A stretch of DNA of 64,000 nt from Paralichthys olivaceus (Eukaryota; Chordata; Actinopteri; Pleuronectiformes; Paralichthyidae), in the NCBI RefSeq assembly GCF_024713975.1, contig NC_091097.1:3322361-3386360 (forward strand). Reading direction: 5' to 3'. Each line of letters begins with the position of its first letter. The first letter of the stretch is position 1. The notes under the pieces are model-generated. The model was not told the DNA's origin and searched no databases. It was given only the letters and a program-made list of their open reading frames with translations. Positions 52,329-64,000 of this stretch are shown here, piece by piece. Both the position numbers and the translations under genes were made by a program.

Positions 52329-53761
52329 TTAAACTCCCTGTTTAGGTGTTCCTTGTCCTCTGGGACCTTGTTTGCCCACAGGGTCCACTCTCCCTCCTAA
52401 ATCTGACAAAGTCACTGAGGAGTCGAGCCTGTTTATATGCTCCAAGCTGAACGCAGGGTAGAGAGGTTCAGTGAATGTGGAGTTGAAGGTGTGGAGGTGG
52501 AGCAGCTTGTCAGAGGAGACTCTGTAGAAGGACACAGAGCCAGCAGGCCAGTCCAAATACACTGCCACTTTCTCCAAAACAGAGCTAGGATCACAGATGC
52601 ATAGATTCCCATGGACTCTGTTGTTGGTGAAGGCAGAGTAGAAGCCTCCGGAGCCGTACAAGCTCCATGACTTGTCACTGAGACCGAGGCAGCAGTCGGA
52701 ATCCTTTTCGTTTCGTCTGATTCCTCTGTAAGTCACTCCAACAGACACCCACCCTTTCCTCATTACCTCCCAGTAACAGCGGCCAGTCAGGCCATCGGTG
52801 CACAGCAGCTGCTTCCAGTCGTTGAATCTCTCTGGGTGATCAGGATACGGCTGCTTTTCCTTCACCAGCGTCACCGTCCTGTTGTCCTCAGACAGACAGA
52901 GGTATGCGTTTGCTGTGTTTGGGTCCAGGGTGAGCGGACATGCGTCTGAGAGACAAAACAAGAAACTGTTCAGATGCAGGCATCGAGACAGGGGGAACGA
53001 AACAGAACCATTTAGCTCCCTGCATCCTGACCTGCAAATTGATTAAATTTGACTCTGTGCAGTATAAGAATAAAGGTGTTTCTGATATTGTGTTTACCGC
53101 ACCAGAAACATGGCCACAGTAAAAAAAAACTAACAAGAACAAAGATAAGATGACACAGTGATACTCCTCCGCCCTGTTAGAGATCAAAGTGAGAGCCCCA
53201 CAGACTCCAGATCTGTTTCCCAGAGATCTCATAGTAGTGAATCACACTAAATCTTTACATTTACGAGTCATATACACACTTACACTTCCTCAGTCCAGAT
53301 TTCAACAAGTGCATGCCAGTATGATCCACACTAGAAGGATAAACAAACACAATCAGCAGACTTATCGTATTTTCTTTTAACAAGTAATAGCAGTTATTTT
53401 CAGCCTTCGAGCAGACTTCGGCTCTACAAACCTGAGAGTGTCTAGTCTCCGCTGTGGGTCCTTCACTCCGGCAAAGAGCGGCGTCAGCCCTGAGTCTCCC
53501 AGGGGATTGTAGCTCAGGTCCAGCTCCCTCAGATGGGACGGGTTAGAGCTCAGAGCGGAGGCCAGAGAAGCACAACCTTCCTCTGTGACCAGGCAGCCTG
53601 ACAACCTACACACAAAAACTGTGCTTAAAATGAAATCGCACCTAAAGATTGAACGTGGATGCAAGTGAATGAAAACATGAAAATCAGCATGAACAATCAT
53701 CAGTGATGATCACATCTGCTGTTGCTTCATGTCATACATTCATTCCAACGTGCACAAACAT

Positions 53762-53800
<39 letters not shown>

Positions 53801-56800
53801 AGAGTCATAGTCTTACCAAATATATGTCAGGAAGGACCACTAATAAATGAACACTGAGAAAATAATACCAATACGTTGTGCAATATTACTTACATTTTAT
53901 TTATTCCTATTATCATTGTCATGAACACTTTGTGCCACTTTAGTTTAGTACTAGTTTATTATCTCATGTAACTTATTTTCTATCGTCATTTCTTCCATGC
54001 AATGGTTCTGCAGATGAATATAAAGCATTATAAAGCATTAAAGTTGAAGAGAAGATTCCTGACCTGAGAGTTTCCAGTCTGCAGTGTGGACTCTCCAGTC
54101 CACCACAGAGCAGCTTCACTCCTGAATCCTGCAGGTCGTTGTTACTCAGGTCCAGCTCTCTCAGCCTGGAGGAGTGGGAGCTGAGGACTGAGGACAGAGC
54201 CTCACAGCTTCTCTCTGACAGGTTACATATACCCAACCTGAATCATTCATCATAAAAAAATTACAAATAAAAATTCAATACATTTATCCAAAAAGGCAGT
54301 TTAACGTATAACAAAGGTATATAGATAGACACGAGATGCAGTGTCACTCATATTCTTAAATCCTGAATGAATAATTTATTTCCTAATGGAAACTGACATC
54401 AGATTTTCAATCTGGCTGCTTCTGGTAGTTTGCAATCAGCAAATTCACCTTCCAGAATCAGATTTGTTGTCATGCTAGCTTTAGAGTTGTTTATTCTTTT
54501 TGCCACACACTGCCTCTGAGTTTCATGACAGGGCTGTGCTTGCTGGAGTCATCAAACATTTTTATTTCTTAGATAATGTGCTGATCATTAGGATAATCGG
54601 ACATGCATTTAGTCAAGCTGTTGGAGAATTTTAAGAATGCCATGTTCTGGACCACAAGGAAAATAAATCCAAAAGGTCAGCATTTCCAAACTGACACAAA
54701 ACTCGCAGTTATATTGATCTCAACCTGATCATTTCTGTTTTACAGCAGCAGCTCTTCAGTCCACCACAGAGCAGCTTCACTCCTGAATCCTGCAGGATGT
54801 TGTTACTCAGGTCCAGCTCTCTCAGCCTGGAGGAGTGGGAGCTGAGGACTGAGGACAGAGCCTCACAGCTTCTCTCTGACAGGTTACAGCCAGTCAGCCT
54901 GCAGACAAGTCACAAACAAGATTTGCTCACAAAAGTTTAACTTCAAATCGGTTGGAGATGACATAGAAATACACACTTAGTGTATAATTTTCTGTATTAA
55001 GATGAAAAGCATCAGAGGGGTGACACAGTCTGTGTGCACACTGTATATACCCCTATCAGGCAATGCTATTTATTTTTTAAATTTAATAATGCTGTTTTAA
55101 AATAATATGATGATGTCATCTATACCATGATGAATAATTGGTTAATCCATATAATTTGTGGTGGTAAAAGTTAATGCAATACTGCATCATATGTATATTA
55201 TGTCATTTTCTGACTTCCCTCTGACATCATGATGATGTCATTCCTATAATATCATAAATCATTTAGTAATTTATATAAGCTTTAGGTTTTTTATGTGATC
55301 GTCATTGTCTGTCTTTTTGGTGACGTATTCATGACGCTTATTATTTGACACCATATGACGGAGAAATCATGTTTTGATCAATATAAGCTTTCGTGTTTTT
55401 CGCTATTATTTGCAGGAATGTCTTGGAGAATGTGTTTTTCAGACCGTATTTGTTGTCGACCTTGACCTAGACAGTTCAGCTCTAACAGTTATCCATACCC
55501 TCCGAAGCAACAGTCCCTCCATGTGTGGTGAAAATTCATCCATTTGTTGTTAAGTTATTTTGTTCAGACACACACACACAGTTACAACATGCTGGCATTG
55601 GGTAACTAACTGTTTAGCTTTTGCTGCAAAAGAGACTAAAGCAGGCACAAACATAATTCATTTAAAAGAGACATTCAAGTTGTTGTTAAGTTGAAGTGAG
55701 CTGACCTGAGAGTTTCCAGTCTACAGTGTGGACTCTCCAGTCCACCACAGAGCAGCTTCACTCCTGAATCCTGCAGGTCGTTGTTACTCAGGTCCAGCTC
55801 TCTCAGCCTGGAGGAGTGGGAGCTGAGGACTGAGGACAGAGCCTCACAGCTTCTCTCTGACAGGTTACAGCCACTCAGCCTGAAGAAGGGTTACAGGTTA
55901 ACTGATAAAGGAATGTTGAAAAATCACTCTCTTTAATGAGAAATGAATTGAATTAAAATGTGTATGATTACACCTACAAGAACACAACAGAGTTCCTGAC
56001 CGCTGGCAGCAGCCTCAGGAGACCTTCCTGTAAAGCAGAGTACTTCCTGAGGTCAAACTCATCTCTGTCTTCTTCTGATGACTGAAGGATGAAGACCAGA
56101 GCTGACCACTGAGCAGGAGACAGACTTTTACTGGGGAGTCTTCCTGAGCTCAGGTAATGTTGGATCTCCTCCACTAAAGAATGATCATGCAGTTCATTCA
56201 AACAGTGAAACAGGTTGATGCACCTCTCTGGAGATGGATTCTCTCCGATCTTTTCCTTAATGTACTGCACTGTTTCCTGAATGGCCTCTGAAGTACTCAT
56301 TGAGTGTTTCAGCAGCTCTTGTAGGTTATTCTGATTGGCCTCAGTGAAGAGACCCAGAAGGAAGCGGAGGAACAAGTCGAGGTGTCCATCTGGACTTTCT
56401 AAAGCTTTGTCAACTGCCAGTTTTTGGATTGAGGCAATGGACGGTTTGCTAAAAAGCTTCTGCATGTTTTGGAACTTGAGCTGTTGTTGCACCATTACAT
56501 TTTTCTTCTTGTTAATGACCGACTGTACCACATAAACTGCAGCCAAAAACTCCTGAATACTCAGATGCACAAAGCTGAACATCTTATCCCCATCCTTGTC
56601 CTTCCTCCACAACTGCTCTTTTTTAAACATCTGTGTGAACACCCCAGAGTAAACTGAGGCTTTTTCAAAATCAATGCCGCTCTCTTTGAGATCTTTTTCA
56701 TAAAAGATGAGGTTCCTGTTTTCCAGCTGGTGAAATGCCAGTTTTGCAAGTGAATGCATGTGTGCAATGCTCTGCTCTGTGCCATACTTTTCCTTTGTCT

Positions 56801-59120
56801 GTCTGATCTGAAACATCAAGAACCCTGTGTACAACTCCGTCAGGGTCTTGGGCAGCTCTCCTCCCACACTGGTTTTCAACAAGTCCTCCAGAACTGCCGC
56901 AGTGATCCAGCAGAAGAGTGGAATGTGACACATGATGTGGAGGCTCCGGGATGCTTTGACGTGGGAGATGATTCTGCCACATTGCTCCTCTTCCCTGAAC
57001 CTTTTCCTAAAGTACTCCTCTTTCTGTGGGTCAGTGAACCCTCTCACCTCTGTCATAATGTCGACAAAGTCAAGAGGGATCTGATTGGCTGCGGCTGGGC
57101 GTGTGGTTATCCAAAGGCGAGCAGAAGGCAGCAGTTCCCCCTTGATGAGGCATGTCAGCAGGACTTCTACTGTCATTGACTGTGTCACATCAATGCAGGG
57201 GTTTGTGTCAGCAGTGAAGTCGAGCCCAAGTCGACTTTCGTCAAGACCATCGAGTACAAAGAGAAGTTTCAAATTACTCTTGTCGTAGTTGGTGTTTCCT
57301 GAAGCCTGTAGCGTTGTGAAGATGTCATTGAGATCCTTCTTCCTCATATCTTGGGTTTCCCTGATACACTCGTGAATAAGCTCAGCAAAACATAACCTCC
57401 TCCCCTTCAGCAAATTCAGCTGGCGGAATGTGAGGGGGAACATGAGGTGCACATCTTGATTTGCTCTTGTTTCTGCCCAGTCTAGAATGAACTTGTGTAC
57501 AAGGAATGTTTTGCCAATTCCTGCAATCCCATTGGTCAGCACTGTTCTTACAGGTAAGGATTTTCCAGAGGGGTGTTTGAAGATATTGTTGAGTTGGACC
57601 GCTTCCTCTATTTGCCCTGGTTCTCTTACTGCCATCTCAATTTTTCTGACTTCATGCTGCGTGTTGATGTTCACTATGCTCCCATATGTGATGTAGAGCT
57701 CTATGTAGATGTCATCAAACTGTTTTTTATCCATTCTTTGAGTCCATCCTTCTTGTGCACACATAAATCTGTTCTGGAGGTGTGATTGGAGTGAGTGCTG
57801 GTACAATGCCATGGGTTGTGGAGGTTTAGGGTGTGGCAGCAGGAAATCTATTTAACATGCAGGGAAAATAAATATTAAAACAAATATATTCTATCTATCT
57901 ATTTAAAAACAATCATATTTCATTATATATCATATACATGCATGTTTAGGATATAAACTGGAAGCAAAACGGAGTGCCCATTTCTCTCCAAGACGATATT
58001 GTGGAGAGGCAGCTGTGGTATAGGGGGGAAATGGGTTGACCATTAATTGCAGGGTTTCATCTTGTCCAAATGTTCCCTGAGAAAGAACTCAAGGTTTATT
58101 GAAGTAAAAGCAGGTCTTTACATGTAAGTAGAGTCAATGTAGGACACCCTGGTACGTCTGATAGCGTCTCCAGCCAGACACTGGCGTCACCACTTCCTGA
58201 CATGACTCAGTTATTTCCTGTTTTCAGTAAAGCATCATGTTGGGTGTCAAGGATGCATTGGGCACTCTGTCACCTCACTGTCAAATTAATGAATTCACAT
58301 TCCCACTGCAGACAAAAGTCACGTTAGCAGATGTTAGCTTTTTTTTTTTACCAGTAGATGACGGGCTTTAATGAGATATGTGTATGTTGTTTATTGTACT
58401 TTTTAACTTTTGGTAAACTATTTCCCCCCTGCTTCATTTCTTCATGGTGACCTTGGCTAATTCCTGTTTTCTGTAGCAGTTGCTGATGATTAAGAACCGC
58501 AGCTTAGCCTGGCATCTCCAGACCATTTCACATTTGGAAGTGGCTGTGGGACATCTTGATTGCTTTTTGATTTCCAAAGAATGTTATCAATGCCTCATTG
58601 GTAATTCCTCTTTCATATGTTTAAGAGCAAAAGAAGAGAGTAGCTTTACCAGTCTGATTGCTGTTGGTGGGAGGGTGAGGAAGACATGCAGCCGTCGCTC
58701 GAATGGAGGATGCTTTGCTGCTCTCTGAAATCTCTCCAACATTATGCATATGTACTGAGAGATAAAGAGACAAATAAAGTACCCAAGACATTCATTTGAT
58801 ATTTAATTTTTTTTTTTACATTATGTATTTTATTTCTTACATTTTGATCCTGAGCTGATGCTGGATAACCTCTGCACAAGATCGTTCCTGTTGATCTTTG
58901 TCAATACTTTCATGGTCACCTCCATAGAGTGCTCATTATATGTGTGCACAATGAGGTCCAGTGTGTCCAGCCTGTCTGCCTTCTCTAAATGGCTCTTTGG
59001 TATAGCTGGGAAGCCTTCCAGGATTTCAGCCTGCTGCAGGAACCATTTGAAGATTTTTAGTTCTTCATGTGCCAGATCCTCCAGTGTTTCTAGGAGCAGC
59101 TCTGTAACTGCCGCCATCAT
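52329..59120 (-). CDS. NLR immune receptor, PYD-FISNA-NACHT-LRR-B30.2, copy 3 (eight coding exons)
   Basis: Same architecture as copies 1 and 2. Exons 5' to 3': 59120-58841, 57847-55978, 55879-55706, 54898-54725, 54237-54064, 53605-53432, 53330-53284 and 52945-52329; 1169 residues. The pyrin exon is identical in protein to copy 1; the NACHT exon is identical to copy 2 (Gln535). It has Trp to Arg in the fourth LRR ([10 protein letters not shown]), Met to Ala in the late B30.2 (LYPAFSLEH), and the same extended C-terminal tail as copy 2. This copy is in contact with the unique right flank, so its upstream region is probably the original arrangement. Confidence 0.92.
53763..53798. repeat. (AC)n microsatellite in LRR intron, unit 3
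   Basis: Longest of the three AC tracts at this intron position. Confidence 0.9.
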
Positions 59121-61940
59121 TGGTTCCTAATAAATCAGAGGATGTTTTGCCTCTGACAAGGACATGATAATAAAAAAAAAAGATTGTATCACAGCATCAG
59201 ATGATACAGTGGGCTCTGTCTATTGTTTAATTATTGGTAATCATAATATATATATAGAGAGAGAGTACTTATCAAAATTCTGATTACAAAGTGATTAACA
59301 AGGCAACAATCAAAACAAACAAGTCATACAATCATCAGAATTGAAGAAAAATAGTTGTTATAGTTTAAAGACAGTAGAAAATAAGACAAATTATGTATAT
59401 GTAATGTATATTCCAGAAATGACACTCTATATGTGTATTCATATCTTGAGAACCCTTCATCTTATCAGCTTCACACTTGGTATGTGCATCTTTATGGGGA
59501 CAAGGAAGTGCAGTGTTGAATTTGGTATGATTTGGTCTCAGGATACATTCAATAATAATAAACTGCAGAGTTGTGTGGCCAGGGTCCAGCTTCCAGGGAC
59601 TGCTTTACTTTTCTTTTCATCGTTTCTGAGAGAATGCTGCAACCAGCATCACCACAGGCCAAGTTAAAAGCCTGTTTCAAACTGATAGTTCAAGTAAAAG
59701 CAAGAAAGCCTCTCTGATATCAGTATAACTGTAAAAGCTTTAGATTTTAGCCAGTACACTATAGGACAGATAGGTGTGATCATGCCTATACAACATGATT
59801 TGTCTATAATATTTAATAGGCAGCACTGCCAGCAAAAACACGATGTTCCTTAAAACTTTCAGGTCTTGGTGAGAAGTTAACACAGTGATTTTCCAGTGTT
59901 GTACATAACCTTTCTGTAACTTGCAGTCTTACAGTATGTCAGTAGAAGTTGCTTAAAAGGGAAGTAAAATAAGAGGAACAAAATGCTTTGTTGTCACTGT
60001 GTGTAGATTTCACATATGCAACACAATTTTAGACAAGAATTGCAATTATTAAATAAAATATTACTCTGTGACACTTAAACTATAAGCAGTATAGATAAGA
60101 GATTAATAAAATATTCTTTCAAATATTTGACTGTTAGCTCTCATCTTATGCAATTGCTGTTGTATTTACTTTTTAACTATGACACTGTAGAAGTTTTCGG
60201 ATTCAGATTAACTCTAAATTTTGCACAGGAGAACTGAGTTGAACCATGAATGAAATATCAGTGATGATATCAAAAATATCCTTCAGTCAAAACAACCTGA
60301 CTTAGCATAGTAGTTCTGCTATTTTGTCAAATACCAAATGTTGCAACTTAACGGTGACAACAATAACATGTATAATGTTGTCAAATGAGCTCAATTCTGG
60401 TCCCAGAGTCACAGTATTATTTATCTAAAGCTACCCTGGCTCGCATCCTCATACATAACTGTGGAATAAATGGTGATGATGTATTTGTCAAACATGGATA
60501 ACTTACATCCAAATGAAGAGATTGTCATTGTTCATCTGCAGTTCACAGTAAATATTGACCTTTGTGCCTCAGCCCTCTGTGCCTCATTGGTCTTTAACCT
60601 CTCTGGTGACAGCGAACATCCAGTCGTGTGAGCTGAACAAGTCTGAGGTGGAGAGATTTTATAAGAAGTATTACTTCCCCAAATTCAGTGTCTTAGGCAA
60701 AATGTCTTTACATCCGAGTCTTGCTGCATTCCGTATATGAAATGCAAATATTCAAACACTGTCCTTATCCAAACCTCCAATCTGATACCTTAAGTATTAT
60801 TGAAGTTTTTTATTTTCATTTTAAATCACTATCTTGCTGACAGCAGTACACAGAATGGAGGGAGTGTTATCTGGTAGACTGAGCTTAGGTAAATCACGGA
60901 TGTGATTTAGTTTTCCATTTTGTCCACCAGATGGGGAACTAGCATCTACAGAAAAACATTGCTGCTTGTCTAACATGCAGTATCCTGCCCCCTCTCCAAG
61001 ATGGCAGCTCCATGTATCACTGGTGGTGAAAGCTGTAGTTTTTACAATGTATTAGTACATCTAACAGCCATTAAATTTGTTGTACACATAGTACAGATCA
61101 ATTTCTGTAATTAAGACTATATCTACAGTAAACATGGACAACGCATCCCCATTTCCCAAACATTTTCGGGAAATGAAACAAAAATACATTTTAGAAAACA
61201 TAAATAAAAAGATGCAATTTGAGTTTCCCCTTTTCTTCTTTATTATTAATATATAACTATATTTCATATAAAAACAATCCCAACCAACATTACCACCTAC
61301 ACAGCTCTAACACTCCTTTTCTCTTTGTTCCCACTTTCTCTTGTTCAGTGAGAGAAGTGAACTCTACCATGTGCTGTCAGCATTTACTACCGTAAAGACG
61401 GAAAAGCAGCGCAGGTTAAAATAACACTACCGTAACTGCAAGAAAAGTTCAAATAGAGACGCTCAGTCAAAATGTAATAATCGGTCTGTGTCCGTGTAGA
61501 AAGGCTTCTGGGTCCCGTCCGGACCGCGGTCCGCCTGTTGGGAACCTATGCTATGGATGATCTTGGGCGATTTTGTTCTCTTCAGCTCGCTCTTAGGTTG
61601 AATCCATGCTTTGACTGTGCGCAGCCACTTTCCTTACGACGCCTCGCCACACGTTGCGCTAATTGACGTATTTGCGTAATTGATGACGCATCATCCCAGC
61701 CGAACTGTGCATTTAGTTTATTTTGTGTTTGTTATTATACGCACACTTATAAAAGTTTCATTTGATCAGGACAACTAATCACAATCTTTGCAATGACCAG
61801 TTTCATGAATATTTAAATTTAAAAAGGCGACGAACTAATGATGCTCCCATGATGCACCTGGTGCACCTGCTGAACTGCCATGTGTGGCACGCGCACTCAG
61901 AGCTAGCAGTTAGCAGTTAGCAGAGGCAGCAGGAGTCTCC
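59121..61940. other. 5' flank of NLR copy 3
   Basis: Counterpart of the other 5' flanks. Five substitutions at about 61547-61675 separate it from both units 1 and 2. No promoter element is recognised with confidence. Confidence 0.45.
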
Positions 61941-64000
61941 GCGCTCGTCTCCTTCAGGTGTTTCCTCTGTGGGCTCCCACGCTGCTTCACCTCCGGAACC
62001 TCTCAGGTCAGTTCTCGGTCCCGACACTGGACCACCGGGGGCCATGTTTGGGAATGTTTGTTGGGTCAGAGGTTTGTGACTTCACGGTTTGTTTGCGATG
62101 TGAAAACAAGTTGTGTCAATGTGTACTTTCTTTATTTGTTTTAATTTTCAAAGTGAATATCTCGCAAGTCTTAAATTTGCCTCGTGAATAAAACCTTTGC
62201 CGAGCTTTGGACTGAGCGTGTCGCTTATTAACTCGACATGTCGTCATTTGGTTTATATTGTGTGTTATGTGGTTTTTGTTTAATTCAGTGATGCTATGAG
62301 GTGAATCCATTTAAACGCACACTTGTTAGGTCTTCGCGAACTGAGGCCATGTGGCTGAAAGCCCGTGAATGTGTGGGCTCATGGTGCAGGTGCTGGCGGC
62401 GGAACAAGCTCACTAATTATGGACACTAACAAGTATAATGAAACGGAATATTAAATAATGATATAATATAAAAAAGTTGCCTACTTTTCATCATATCACC
62501 CATAACTTTCTCATATTGTTTTTTTTAATTTTTATTATCTTTATGATGTGACAAATACATTTCATCTCAGGCTTAATCATGGTGACCCCCCCCCCCCCCA
62601 TGGTCTGTGTGGAGCTCCAGAATATTTTATTGTAGAAATTAAAAGAAAGTAAAATGGACTCCCTCTCATACGTAACTTAAATTTACAAAACTTGACAAGT
62701 GTTTAAAGTCTCTAAGTGAACTCCATGTCGTAGACTCTGACAGGATCTCCAGCTGGAGTGAAAGTGGTGAGGGTATACTGTATGTAGTGATGGCGAGATG
62801 AAGCTACATGATATGTTACTAGGGACATGTAACATGTAAAATAGGGACTACATTTTATTCATTTTTATTTAAAATAACAACTTTTCCACAGTGCTTGGAC
62901 TCAGGTGGTGTTTTTTTTAATTTTTTAGATGTCACCTGCTTTAGAAAATATCCTTTCACAGGGCACAGATGAAGCTGGGGTACAAAGACTGGGGGGGAAA
63001 TCTCTTTCTTGCTGGTTCCATCACATAAAAAAGAAGCTTGAATAGATTTCAAACAAACACACAATAAAGTCCCAAGTCCACAAAATGTGATGGGGGATCC
63101 ATTGCGTTTCGCTGCCCCAAACCTGCGAACCATTTCCTGAATTACTCAGGACACATGCTTCAAAGCCTCGACAAAGAAGGACACATCACTAGTGTTTTGG
63201 TGCCCCCTGACTTTTTACAATGCACATATCTGTAATCTGGGAAATTAAGTGATAACATGCATGTAGGGTATAGTGTAACAAACTCTATCAACTGCATTGA
63301 GGTTGGGCTCGGATTGAAAAATGTGCCCCGAGACACACTATATGATATGTAACTGCGATGTCCTCTGAAGAGTTTCGCTGCTCCTCCACCCTGATGTGTC
63401 ATTCCGAGAAGGATGACACAGACGAGCAAGACGATCACTTTACCACTGTCTCTTCTTACATGTTTTTGTGATTAAACATAGTTTCAGGTCCAGTTGGGAG
63501 TTTCTCCTGATGAAAGATCGCACAGTGCAGTAAGTGACCCTCCTGTGGTTACAACAACTACAAGACATCCAATCATAAGACGGCCTCTTATCGTGTGAAC
63601 TGCGAAGCGATATAACAAGTCTTTTAGCTTAACAGCTGTAATCAGAGCCAGCAAGTTCAAAACAAATGAGGTGTTGGTAAGTTCAAGAATTCAGTTATAA
63701 AAGAAACATTTTTCTTCAATATTAAGGACTTTTGAAAGTATTGAAAATCCTAAATGGAGTTTATGATACTTCCAGAATTAAGCACTAGACTTCCTCCTCC
63801 TATCTTGCAGGACAAAACTGCTACCAGAGCTCTTGTGTTTGGTTATGTACCTTGAGAGAATTGCCATCAGTCACCTGTGGACAAACAGCCTGTGCATGTT
63901 GTTCTGGCACATTCCTGGAAGAAGGGAGGCAGAGAGGAGAGAGAACCAGTTTGTTCACGTCTCAGCATAGGCATGTACATATTGTTCTAGACAGTACTTG
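61941..64000. other. Unique right flank of the array, no gene recognised
   Basis: GC-richer up to about 62050, then AT-rich. A run of 14 Cs lies at 62586-62599. Near 62785 the text TAGTGATGGCGAGATGAAGC resembles the end of a teleost hAT-type repeat, and the minus-strand frames at 62855-63133 and 63160-63438 may be decayed transposon sequence; this is a guess. Nothing else supportable was seen. Confidence 0.45.

Larger units (their letters stand above)
51077..61940. repeat. Tandem NLR unit 3
   Basis: Rightmost direct repeat, about 10.9 kb. Its right edge GCAGCAGGAGTCTCC continues into GCGCTCGTCTCC, a unique flank, where units 1 and 2 instead enter the retrotransposon. It contains an extra stretch of roughly 80 bp near 54512-54590 inside an LRR intron, absent from units 1 and 2. 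Confidence 0.95.

Noticed and set aside
62855-63438. Two 92-codon minus-strand frames
   Set aside because: Might be decayed hAT/ZBED-type transposon sequence, but no catalytic or zinc-finger motif is clear.

Overview
The window is nuclear DNA of a ray-finned fish (teleost). Three things show this: spliced genes with GT-AG introns, an atp5mc1-ube2z gene pair in the same order and orientation as on human 17q21, and an NLR gene of the fish-specific FISNA-NACHT type ending in a B30.2 domain. The intergenic DNA is typical teleost sequence, with long microsatellites, MITE-like elements and LINE-tail repeats.

Layout. 1-6.5 kb: no gene seen; microsatellites, one hAT-like MITE and unclassified repeats. 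6.5-11.4 kb (+): atp5mc1, the proton-carrying c subunit of mitochondrial ATP synthase, with CCAAT/TATA promoter, four coding exons and polyA signal. 12.9-21.0 kb (+): ube2z, an E2 ubiquitin-conjugating enzyme (UBA6-specific in mammals), seven coding exons, 405 residues, then a probable long 3' UTR to about 24.36 kb. 24.85-61.94 kb: three tandem units of about 10.2-10.9 kb, each with one complete minus-strand NLR gene. The predicted domain order is pyrin, FISNA, NACHT, four LRR exons, PRY-SPRY/B30.2. Eight coding exons join in frame in every copy, giving 1147, 1169 and 1169 residues. 61.94-64 kb: unique flank with no gene recognised.

Main observation. The units are not joined directly. Both internal junctions (35046-37667 and 48453-51076) hold the same 2.62 kb piece of a Gmr1-like Ty3/gypsy retrotransposon, in which integrase lies upstream of reverse transcriptase-RNase H. 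The piece starts abruptly inside integrase and ends exactly at the terminal CA of a 348-bp 3' LTR. Neither outer edge of the array carries it. This fits a first duplication formed by illegitimate joining between one chromosome without the insertion and one with it. A later unequal crossover would then have copied unit plus junction. In its last ~400 bp unit 2 resembles unit 1, whereas most of its length resembles unit 3, as that crossover predicts.

atp5mc1 and ube2z are unrelated housekeeping genes held by synteny. The NLR array is a young immune-receptor expansion. The pyrin and NACHT parts are almost identical between copies, while amino-acid changes and a two-base indel collect in the B30.2 exon. 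All exon coordinates were worked out by hand from frames and splice signals; no database search was run.
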